Shown: piece by piece, positions 38,701 to 50,700 of the stretch | How positions within the stretch are numbered: the first letter of the stretch is position 1 | Layout: every line of letters starts with the position of its first letter | Assembly (NCBI GenBank): GCA_031761405.1 | Contig: JASEVX010000003.1 | Location: forward strand, 142,236,700-142,300,699 | Direction of reading: 5' to 3' | Source of the DNA: Serripes groenlandicus | Taxonomy: Eukaryota > Mollusca > Bivalvia > Cardiida > Cardiidae | Length of the DNA stretch: 64,000 nucleotides | Position numbers and translations under genes: made by a program | Notes under the pieces: model-generated | What the model saw: only the letters and a program-made list of their open reading frames with translations | Told to the model about the DNA's origin: nothing | The model's database searches: none

Positions 38701-41700
38701 ATGTAAAGAAGATGGACTCAGTTGGGTATCCAAAGAAAAATGAGTATGGTTTCCAAAGTGAAAAACAGCATCTTCCCCATACTTTGTCATACCAAGTAAG
38801 TGTTGTTTTAGTCATGCTCTGGGGGAAAAAAACATAGCCAAGGGCCCCCATTTCAGGAATCTAACTTTAAATTCATTGTAATACATTATGAATATGAAGT
38901 GTGTATGTATTGATTAACTTCCCGTATGTAATTAGATGTAATCTATGAATTTAGAAAACATTGCGACACAGGAAGAAATTTCTCAGAAGAAGCAATTTGT
39001 CCTTTTTCCACAATTCTTTTGTACTTTATACCTCCATTCTCAGCCATTCACCATATTTTCCCCAACATAATTTGTCTGCTGCAGGAAAGGACTTATATAA
39101 TCATTTATGAGCCATGGCAAGCTATTTTGCATTTTAATGCATCCTAAACCTTTCCCGCATACAACAATTCTGCAGCAGACGACATTGAAAACATATTGGC
39201 AAAAATGTGAAATATCTCCATAAAGAGTTTAATCATTAAATAGAGTTGAAAACATTGTGACAAAAGGAGAAATTGCTTGTTTTAAAGCAATTTCTCCTTT
39301 TGTCACGATGTTTTCAAAAGTAGTCTGCTGCAGATGCTTTAAATGCATCTATAGGTGGGGAAGGGTTAATGCATCAGCATACATTATAGACACAGGTCAT
39401 TGTCTTTCTACATGTAATTTAGTCCTAGATTCATCTTTGACAAGAACTAGATTTGTATACCCAAATAGCCGGGCTTTCAATAAGAAGCTTATATGACCCT
39501 CACACCCTATGTTGTGGTAACTCAATGAGAGGATCATTATCCTTTTATATATTATTTTTTATTGTGTTATATTAAATTGTATTGCATGTTAAGCGTGTAT
39601 ATATACAGTGGTGATGAAGATATGATATTACATTTGAACAACACCTTCTCCTCCTACATTTTACCACCTTCGAATATATGTACTTGTAAATTGGTAAATG
39701 TGCTCCACTTACTATGTCATTTGTAATGTTTATTTGTGTATTTTGTTTTTCTCACGGGTCATGTGGCTTATTGAATTCATATTTGAAATAAACGTCTTCT
39801 ATATATAATCCCATTGCGGAGAGTCATTAAGACCCCAAATTGCTAGCTGCTTCTCATATATATCTGATTTATACATAGCTGAAAAGAAACCTATCTATAT
39901 CATAAGTGTAATATCTGTTTTAGGGCCCACATAGGAGATCTGAGGACATGCATGGTTTGAAGTGTGAGCTAGACGCCCAGCAAGAGACGAAAAAAATGTC
40001 AACAGCATTAGAAAGGCAACATGAGAAACATTTGGACAAACTGGTATGTATGGGTTTTCAAGGATTTGTGGTATTGGATTGAAACAAAATTGTCTTGAAT
40101 TTGGTTAACGCTGGATCAATATCAGCATAGTTTTTGCCCTTTTAAGTTTGAAAAGATTGTAAATTTCATGGTTTCCACTTTCTTTTCCCATTTTATGGTT
40201 TCTACCCATTTCTTTGGCAGTGGATACAGATATTCTAATGATTTCTGATGCATAGTTGTCTGATGACAGTATACAGATCTAGAGTGAATAATAGAATTAT
40301 TTTATGATGACAGTATACAGATCTAGAGTGAATAATAGAATTATTTTGTCACTTTCCTTGGCAGGTAGACACATAGTGATTACTTTTCCAGCGTCTGTTA
40401 TGCTTTCACTTAACTCTTTCCCTCATACGACAATTCTGCAGCAGACGACTTTTCAAAAAATAGAAAATCTCGATAATTGAATGAATAACCTAAGACTAAA
40501 AGTGGAAAACATTGTGGCAAAAGTAGAAATTGCTTGTTTTGAGCAATTTCTTCTTTTGTCACTATGTTTTCAAAAAGCTGTCTGCTGTAGAGGCGTCAGA
40601 AAGTGTCTATATGAGGGAAAGGGTTAATAACATATTTGCAACCAATATATGTGTTTCTTTGACCACTCTTGTTGCTCTGATCGCTTTCCCACATACAACA
40701 ATTATTATCCCCCGCTTTTTCGAAGAAAAAAAGGGGGGTTATTAATTTCGGTTTGTCCGTCCGTCCGTCTGTCTGTCCGTCCGTCACACTTCGTTTCCGT
40801 GCAATAACTGCCGCAAATGTGAACAGTTTCTTTTCAAACTTGGTAACAAGGTTAAATGCCTTAACGGCTAGGCCAAGTTCGAATATCACTTTCGGCGGAC
40901 TTTATTTGGTGGAGTTATGGCCCCTTATTTAACAAAATATGTTGTTTCTTGCCGTTTCCGTGCAATAACTGCCACAAATGTGAACCTTTTTTTTTCAAAC
41001 TTGGTAACAACGTTAAATGCCTTAAGGGCTAGGCCAAGTTCGAATATGACTTTCGGCGGACTTTATTTGGTGGAGTTATGGCCCCTTATTTAACAAAATA
41101 TGTTGTTTCTTGCCGTTTCCGTGCAATAACTGCCACAAATGTGAACCTTTTTTTTTCAAACTTGGTAACAACGTTAAATGCCTTAAGGGCTAGGCCAAGT
41201 TCGAATATCACTTTCGGCGGACTTTATTCAGTGGAGTTATGGCCCCTTATTTAACAAAAAATGTCGTTTCTTGCTGTTTCCGTGCAATAACTGCCACAAA
41301 TGTGAACCTTTTTTTTTCAAACTTGGTAACAACGTTAAATGCCTTAAGGGCTAGGCCAAGTTCGAATATCACTTTCGGCGGACTTTATTCGGTGGAGTTA
41401 TGGCCCCTTATTTAACAAAAAATGTCGTTTCTTGCTGTTTCCGTGCAATAACTGCCACAAATGTGAACCTTTTTTTTTCAAACTTGGTAACAAGGTTAAA
41501 TGCCTTAAGGGCTAGGCCAAGTTCGAATATCACTTTCGGCAGACTTTATTTGGTGGAGTTATGGCCCCTTATTTAACAAAATATGTCGTTTCTTGCTGTT
41601 TCCGTGCAATAACTGCCACAGATGTGAACCTTTTTTTTTCAAACTTGGTAACAAGGTTAAATGCCTTAAGGGCTAGGCCAACTTCGATCGTCACTTTCGG

Positions 41701-44700
41701 CAGACTTTATTTGGTGGAGTTATGGCCCCTTATTTAACAAAATATGTCGTTTCTTGCTGTTTCCGTGCAATAACTGCCACAGATGTGAACCTTTTTTTTT
41801 CAAACTTGGTAACAAGGTTAAATGCCTTAAGGGCTAGGCCAACTTCGATCGTCACTTTCGGCAGACTTTATTTGGTGGAGTTATGGCCCCTTATTTAACA
41901 AAAAATGTCGTTTCTTGCCGTTTCCGTGCAATAACTGCCACAAATGTGAACCTTTTTTTATACAACCGTTTTATTATGGTATGGTCATGTCCCTTCCTCC
42001 CTCCGTCCGTCCCTCCCTCCGTCCGTCCGTTCGGGTTTTCCGCACTTTTTTCCTACATACTTTGAGCTATTGAGGTGAAATTTTGTATAACGCTTTCTAG
42101 TGATGTGTCACAGATCAAGTTCATATTTCCTGGGATTTCGTCAATTTTTGAATGAGTTATGCCCCTTTTTGGACTTAGAATATTTGTTTTCTGCATTTTT
42201 TTCTACATGCTTTCATGTATTACGCTGAAATTTTGTATATGGCTTTGTGGTCATGTGCCATAGATCAAATTCACGTTTCTTCAGATTTCGTCAATTTCTG
42301 CATGAGTTATGCCCCTTTTTGGGGTTGGAATAATGTTTTTTCACATTTTTTTCCTACATGCTTTGAGGTATTCAGCTGTATTTTTGTATACTGCTTTGTT
42401 GTCAATTCATTCCTGAACAACTTTATTAACTTTTTACAAACAAACAATATATCAAAACAAGAGGAAACTTACAAAGATGTTCCTGACGGGCGTATTATGT
42501 ACCGTTTGCTGTACTCTTGTTTTCAAACTTGGTAACAAGATTAAATGCCTTAACATGTTTAAACCTAACCTCAACATTTTCCTACAATATTTCCTCCAAG
42601 CGGGGGATAGAAATTTCATGAATTTGCTTGTTTTGCATCGGATGAGTTTGAAAACATCTTGGCAAAAATATAGAAAATCTTCATGAATGAAAGAAGAAGT
42701 TGTCACAAGAGTTGACATTTGAGCAATTTCTCTTTTTGCCACAATGTTTTCAAAAGTTGTCTGTTTCAGAGGCATCTGTATGTGGGAAATGGATATTTTT
42801 AATTTCAAAGTACAAAATATCTGATTGGCTGAATCATACTGGATTTACTTGTACTGTCTTTCAGCATATGGACACATTCAATAAGATGTACGGCGGGGAC
42901 TACGGTGGTGGAAACAAGAAAGGGCCTAACCTTCGTAAATTAAATTTGAATAGTATCATTCACAATCCACAGCAAACGGTAAGTTAAATCCTGATTTCTC
43001 TTTTTTAGTGATTTGTGGTATTAACCCTTTCCCACACAACAATCTGCAGCAGACAGAAAACATCTAGGCAATTATTCAGAAAATCTCTATAAATGATGTT
43101 AAAACGATTGAAATAAAGTTAAAGGAGAAATTGCTCATGATGAGCAATTTTTGCCTAATGCCACAATATATTCAAAAGTTGCCTGCTGAAAAGGGGTCAA
43201 AAAGTGTCTACATGTCGTGAAAGGTTAACCCTTTCCCTCATATAGACGCTTTCTGACGCCTCTGCAGCAGATGGCTTTTTGAAAACATAGTGACAAAAGA
43301 AGAAATTGCACAGAACGTGCAATTTCTCCTTTTGCCACAATGTTTTCCACTTTTAGTCATAGGTTATCCATTCAGTTATGGAGATTTTCTATTTTTGGAC
43401 AAAATACGTTCAAAGTCGTCTGCTGCAGAATTGTTGTATGAGGGAAAGGGTTAACCCATTACCACATGCAGACTCATTTTGACTCATCTACAGCAGATGA
43501 CTTTTGCAACAATATGTTCAACTCCATACAGTAATTATACCTTTGTATAAAGATATTTTCCTCTTTGTTTTGCTTCAATATTTTAAAAGATGTCTTTTGC
43601 AGATGTGTTGTATGTGGGAAAGAGATAATTGTTTTACTCTATATGATAAAAAACAAATGAAGTGTCTTGTTTGAAAATTTAGGTGGAAATAAAGGTAACA
43701 TAAAACTTTGAATAGTATCAGTTACACAAAACTTGTTTTGTTACATATTACAGATCTTAAATTCTTTTTTGGTAATTCAATGCATGGAAAGGAATATTTA
43801 GTTGTGTTAATCCTTTCCCACGTGCAACAAATCTGCTGCAAATGACTTTTGTAGGGGGAAAAAAGGGGAAGGGGAACATTTCGTGAAATGAAAGTATAAT
43901 TATTGAATAGAGTTGAAAACATAATGGCAAGTCATGATGACCAATTTCTCCTTTTGTAAAAATGTTTTCAATGCTATTCAATAATTGTATTATTATTTAT
44001 AGAGATATACCATAATTTTAGATGTTTTCAAAAATATCTGCTGCAGATTTGTCGTATTTGGGAAAAGGGTTAAATAATGAACATTATGATAGATTGAAAA
44101 GTCCTTTGCAGCAATATTACCACTTTCCCGCATACAACAAATCTACAAATCTGCAGCAGACGACTTTTGTCAAAATTATGGAAAATATCTATAAATGGAA
44201 GAAAAATTATTGAATAAAGTTGAAAACATTGTGGCAAAAGAAGAAATTTGTCATTAGAGCAATTTCCTAGTTTTCCACAAGGTTTTCAAAATTCGTCTGC
44301 TGCCGACGGGTCAGAAAGCATTGTCATGTGAGAAGAGGCTTATTTAAAACAATTATTCAGGGCAGTTTAGTGAGTATTAGTTTTTGTCTAATTTTCTACT
44401 ATTGACTATGTGGACGCAGAGGTCCAAACTTAACTTAGTATTCTGTAGTAAAGTAAGAACTTGTATAAGTTAATGTCAAACTTTCTATTATTGACTATGT
44501 GGACGCAGAGGTCCAAACTTAACTTAGTATTCTGTAGTAAAGTAAGAACTTGTATAAGTTAATGTCAAACTTTCTACTATTGCCTATAGGGACGCAGAGG
44601 ACCGACTGAATTTAGTATTCTGTAGTAAAGTAAGAACTATCAGATGTATATTTATATCGTCTTTAAACAGAGCCTTATTTGTTTGTTTTTCTTATTAACC

Positions 44701-47700
44701 ACTTACCTGATATGATATCTTTAAAGAGCCATTTGCTTTAATAATGTATGGATGAAATTGAAATAAAAAATGTTTTTAATGAGTTGAAAACATTACGTGA
44801 ATAGAAGAAATTGTTCATCTTTACAATATTCTCCTTTAACTGCAATGTTTTTAAAATTGTTCATCTACTGATGCATCAGAAGTTGTCTGAAGCAGGTAAA
44901 TGGTTAAATATTCTGGTTCTTTGACGACCTTACTTGTAAATGGAAATTTGATGGAAATGGCATATGTACCATTCTTTTATACTCACTCCAAACCCCAATA
45001 TGTAAGGCAAAATGCACATGCAGACCCATTTTGACAAATATGCGGCAGATGACTTTTGAAAACACTGTGGCAAAAGGAGAAATTGGTCATAGTGAGCAGT
45101 TTCAACTTTTTCAAATTGTTTTTAAACTATTTCATAATTAAACTTTCATTGCCTTATTGTTTGTCTAGATCTTTTCCAAGTTGTCTTCTGCAGATTATCT
45201 GTATGTGGTAAAGAGTAATTAAAATAAGAGTTAAAAACAGTGTGAGAAAAGGAGAACTATTCCATTACAGGATAGGCTTTCAGGTCAAAGTTTCAGATGA
45301 TGTGAACTGATCACTTTTGTTGTTCACCATTTTGTCAACCCTTTCCTCTGAATAAACACCATTTTGACACATCCTTCAGCTTTAGAGAATAACCCTTTCT
45401 CACATACAACAAATCGGCAGCAGTCGACTTTTGAAAATTGTGGACAAAAATATGGAAAATCCATATAAATGAGGCTATATTTACTGAAAAAGTTGCAAAC
45501 ATTGTGGAAAAAGGAAAAACTGCTTGTTTTGAGCAATTTCTTCTTTTGTCACAATGTTTTCAAAAGTCGTCTGCTGCTGAAGCGTCAGAAAGCATCTATA
45601 TGTGGGAAAGGGATACTATTGTGGTAAATAGTTGACACTGGACACCTGAATATGCTACCTGGATCAATCCATTAAAAAATAAATATATGATACCTTTATG
45701 AATGTTTAACTGCCTAGTGCTGTAGTGGTAAAGTGTCCGCCTTCACGGGTTTGATCCCCTATTGGGTCATACCAAAGACTTTCAACAAGGGTGTAACCAG
45801 AGAAAGATTTTTTATACACACTATCCTGTTTTTTTTACAATTTACAGTGTTTAGGACGTGGAATTTTCTATACGCACATGCACATTGTTGAGAGCGGCAT
45901 TAAACAACAAACAATCGATCAATCAATTTAAATGTTTGTTAAGTATTTGGAGTAACTTGTTTACCTGTTGTTAGTGAAAGGTGATAATGTACCTTCCTGA
46001 AAGTCCGTTAACCCTTCCCCTCATACGACAAATCTGCAGCAGACGACTTTGAACATATTTTGTCAAAAGATAGAAAATCTCTATAATTGGATAACCTATG
46101 ACTTAAAGTGGAAAACATTGTGGCAAAAGGAGAAATTGCTCGTTTTGAGCAATTTCTTCTTTTGTCACTATGTTTTCAAAAAGCTGTCTGCTGCAGCCAA
46201 CATACAGACACTTTCCGGCGCAACTACAGCAGATGACTTTCAAAAAAATGATGAGCAATTTCTCCTTTTGCCACAATTATTTCAATCTTATTCAATTTTT
46301 GTTCTTTCATTTATAAAGTTTCCATATTTTTGATTAGATGTTTTTAAAGTCGTCATACAACAAATCTACAGCAGACGCGGTAGTTAACATCTAGTCAAAA
46401 CACGGAAAATCTATAAATGAAGAAAAAAATACTGAAAAAAGTTGAAAACATTGTGGCAAAAGGAAAAATTGCTCATTTTGAGCAATTTCTTCTTTTGTCA
46501 CAATGTTCTCAAAATCGTCTGCTGTAGAGGCATCAGAAAGCGCCTATATGTGGGAAGGGGTTAAGATCAGTACCTATTTTAGGATGCAATAGTCATAGTT
46601 ACATAATACAGGTGTCCATCTTCAATTATCTACTGTGATACATTGTACTACAGCAGGCATTTCCTCTTTCCTTACTATTTATTTCCAGAGTTTTACCTGT
46701 ATTTTTTAGATGTTTTGAACTGATTATTTTATTAATGCTCTATGAAAACAAAACTAACTATTATTATTACATGTTTGGAAACAGTCCTGCCATCCCTTTC
46801 TTGCTATAGAATCCAAATAGATACTCCTGTACAATAACTTCTTTAACCCCAATTTCCCACATACAACAAATTTACAGCAGACGGCTTTGAAATAACCAGG
46901 CAAAAATGTGAAAAATCTCAATGAAAGTATAATTTAATAGAATTGAATACTTTGTAGCTTAAAGTGAAATTTGCTCATCATGAAAAACTATTTCTCCTTT
47001 TGCCTCAATGTTTTACCAAAGTCATCTGCTGCAGAAGCATAAGAAAGCTTTCATATGTGGGAAAGGTTTAAACCGTCTGTGGCAAATTAGCTTAAAAGGC
47101 AGAGCCAGATCAGACAGCAGATATGAAGGCTGATCATGAATCTACCAAACTTCTTTCAAACTAATATTGAGAAGGTCGTCATCTTTATTAGGATTCAGGT
47201 TGGTCAGAATACACGCTTGTGTGACCCCTTTCCCACATACAACAATTCTGCAGCAGACAACTTTGAAAACATGCCCTAACAAAATTGGAAACTCCCTTTA
47301 AAGGAAAGTACAATTGAATAGAGTTGAAAACATGTTGACAAAAGGAGAAATTGCTCGTTTGAGCAATTTCTTCTTTTGTCTACATGTTTTCAAAAAGCTG
47401 TCTGCTGCAGAGGCTTCAGAAAGTGTCTATATGAGGGAAAGGGTTAATGTCCATGTTGCCACACTAGATATAGAGAACCCGTAACCTTTTCCAGCTTGCA
47501 GTTCTATTCTGATGCCCATGAAGCAGACAACTTTTGAAATAATTCCTCAAACCTAACCCTTTCCCACATAATATGGCAAATCTTCAGCAGAAGACATTGA
47601 ATAACATATGGCAAATCTGCAGAAGAAGACATTGAATAATCTATGGCAAATCTGCAGCAGACGACATTGAATAACATATGGCAAAACTTCAGCAGAAGAC

Positions 47701-50700
47701 ACTGGAAATGTCTACACAAAAATACTGAAAATCCCTATATATAAGTAGGTAGATTTATTGCAAAGAGTTGGAAATGTTGTAGCAAAAGGACCTCATGCTA
47801 AAACCTTGCCTGCTTGCAGATGCATCAAAAAAGCGTCTGCAGGTTTGAAAGGGGTCAGAGCTCTAAGTAAAGAGCATTTTTCAAATTCTAAAACCCTTTT
47901 TTGAAACTCAAATCCTTTGTTGTGGGTACTCTAAAAATTGTCTCAGTAAGACGGATTTTTCGAGTAGCCACAATATTGGGTTTGGTTGAGTGGTAAGAGA
48001 AATATTTGTGGGAAAAGACAACAAGGTTACTCCTACTTATTTAGTCTTCTGATAATATATCCTTTTGTTGTTTAAATAGAATGGATATTACAACAAAGTT
48101 CTGGTAGAAGGCAATAATTACTTTGATGACCCAGATGATTACTTTGATCATTTCAAACCACGTATAACGATAAACAGTACACATCAAAATCTCTATGAAT
48201 ATCCCGACGGAAATATAAAGGTATCCGCTAGTGACTAAAGCATGGCGTTTCTTACAAGCGTTAGTCATTTACATGTAACTAATAGAATGTTGTTGCTTTT
48301 TAAGTATAATACTAGATTCAATGTACAGAAAGCCAGATTTATGTGTAAATAATAGAATTTTGATGCTTTTTAATCATAATACTAGATTCAGTGTACAGAA
48401 AGCCAGAATTAGTGTACAGGTATATTAACCCTTTCCCTCATACAACAATTCTGCAGCAGACGACTTTGAACATATTTTGTCAAAAAATGGAAAATCTCTA
48501 ATTGAATGGATAACCTATGACCAAAAGTGGAAAACATTGTGGCGAAAGGAGAAATTGCTTGTTTTGAGCAATTTCTACTTTTGTTACTATGTTTTCAAAA
48601 AGCTGTCTGCTACAGAGGGGTCAGAAAGCGTCTATATGAGGGAAAGGGTTAAAACTTGTTTAGTTCATGTCAGCCCTGGGTTCAATAAACATTGTACCAT
48701 ACTGAATTGGGTTTCTGTGAAAACTAACTGTTGGTTTTAGTTTATTGTAGTACAGTTGCAGTTTCTAAAGAATGCAGCCCGAATTTAACCCTTTTGGCGC
48801 CAATGGCAATATTGAGGTTTCTGCAAAAAATACAAATTCAGGTGAGTCAGCTCGAGACGAGCTGTCTCATCTGAAATTGGCTTTATTTATATTTTAGTTA
48901 TAAAAATAGTCCAAAACTCTTTATACATGAAAAACGAACAAGGAAACGTTTACTTTATGAAATTCAGAGCTGAAGGGGTAAAGATTTTTGCATTTTTTGA
49001 ACAATCACAAAGATATGAGATATACAAGAAAACTAATATTGTGGACTCTGCATAAAGTATCGACCCAGATCAGCTTAAGCAGGCACGCTTTTTGCCTTCT
49101 GTGGATATTCCGATTATGCCCCCTTTGAAGATGAGGGGTATATTGCTAAAAATTTGCACATGTCTGTCGGTCAGTCCGTCTGAAGACCAAAGCTTGTCCG
49201 AGTGATAACTCAACAATGCCTGGACCTATGGTCCTCAAACTTGACTTGGGGGTTGGGCCTGACCAGTAGATGAATCCTTTTTATTTTGAGGTTATTGGGT
49301 CAAAGGTCAAGGTCACAGTGACCTTGAACACAAAAACCCTTTTTAAGCTTGTCTGAGTGATAACTCAACAATGCCTGGACCTATGGTCCTCAAACTTGAC
49401 TTGAAGGTTGGGCCTGGCCAGTAGATGAACCCTATTTATTTTGAGGTCATTGCGTTAAAGGTCAAGGTCACAGTGACCTTTAACACAAAAACCCTTGTTA
49501 AGCTTGTCTGAGTGATAACTCAACAATGCCTGGACCTATGGTCCTCAAACTTGACTTGGAGGTTGGGCCTGACCAGTAGATGAACCCTATCTATTTTGAG
49601 GTCATTGGGTCAAAGGTCAAGGTCACAGTGACCTTGAACACAAAAACCATTGTTAAGCTAGTCTGAGTGATAACTCAACAATGCCTGGACCTGGAGGATA
49701 CATAATATCTGCAAATATCAGTCATCATCAAAATGGGATTAAGAACTGTACCTACCATCCTCAAACTTTGAATGAACATTGTTCATAATCTTAAAACTGA
49801 CTCATAGACATCCAATGTGAAATGACAAATCAACTGGCATTTCGGTCCATGCAAATTTTACTCAATTGTCCTAATTTTCCTGACAACATGGCGCTCAGGA
49901 GGGGCATAATGTTTGACAAACATCTCTTGTTACACTTAACCTCTACCCCCTGAAACGGAATGTGTCTGCCCGGATTAGCCTGGGCGGACTGAGACGATAC
50001 GTTACGCAGAGTCCATCATGTTGGTTTTCTCATTGAACTGTTCATATGTCAATGATATTTTGATGAACTTATTTCATTTTACATCATTACTTGCCCTCAA
50101 AAACCGATAATGTGGGTACTCTAAATGCATGAGGTAATAAGTTTAATAAGTTCTAGATGTATGTTGTATTTTTTCATGCTAACTTTCTTTTAGCTCACCT
50201 GTGCACAAAGTGCAAGGTGAGCTATTGTGATCACATTTTGTCCGGCGTTAACACTCTACAGGCTACATTTTGCATCCAATCTTCATGAAAGTTCATCAGA
50301 ACATTCATCTCCATCAAATCTTGGACAAGTTCGAAACTGGGCCATGTGAGGTCAAAACTACGTCACTAGGTCAAATTGAAGGGAAATCTTGTTAACACTC
50401 TGGAGGCCACATTTTCAACTTGAGCATGTTTAAACTTTGTCAGAATGTTTGTCTTGATGATATGTAAGCCAAGTTCGAACATGGGTCATGTCTGGTCAAA
50501 AAGTAGGTCACTAGAGTCCGCAATTTTTGTCTTGAAAATTTCTAGGTCAAGTTCGAATTTGGGTCATATTGGGTCAGAAACTAGGTCATTAGGCCAAATT
50601 GAAGGAAAATCTTTTTAACTCTGTAGAAGACGCATCTAAATGATAGCTAAGCCAATTTCGAATATGGGTCATGTAGGGTCAAAATCTAGGTCACTAGACC

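Noticed and set aside
40596..42065. Frames over the 161-bp array and microsatellite
   Set aside because: They coincide with the repeat units, and adjacent frames in both strands are equally open.
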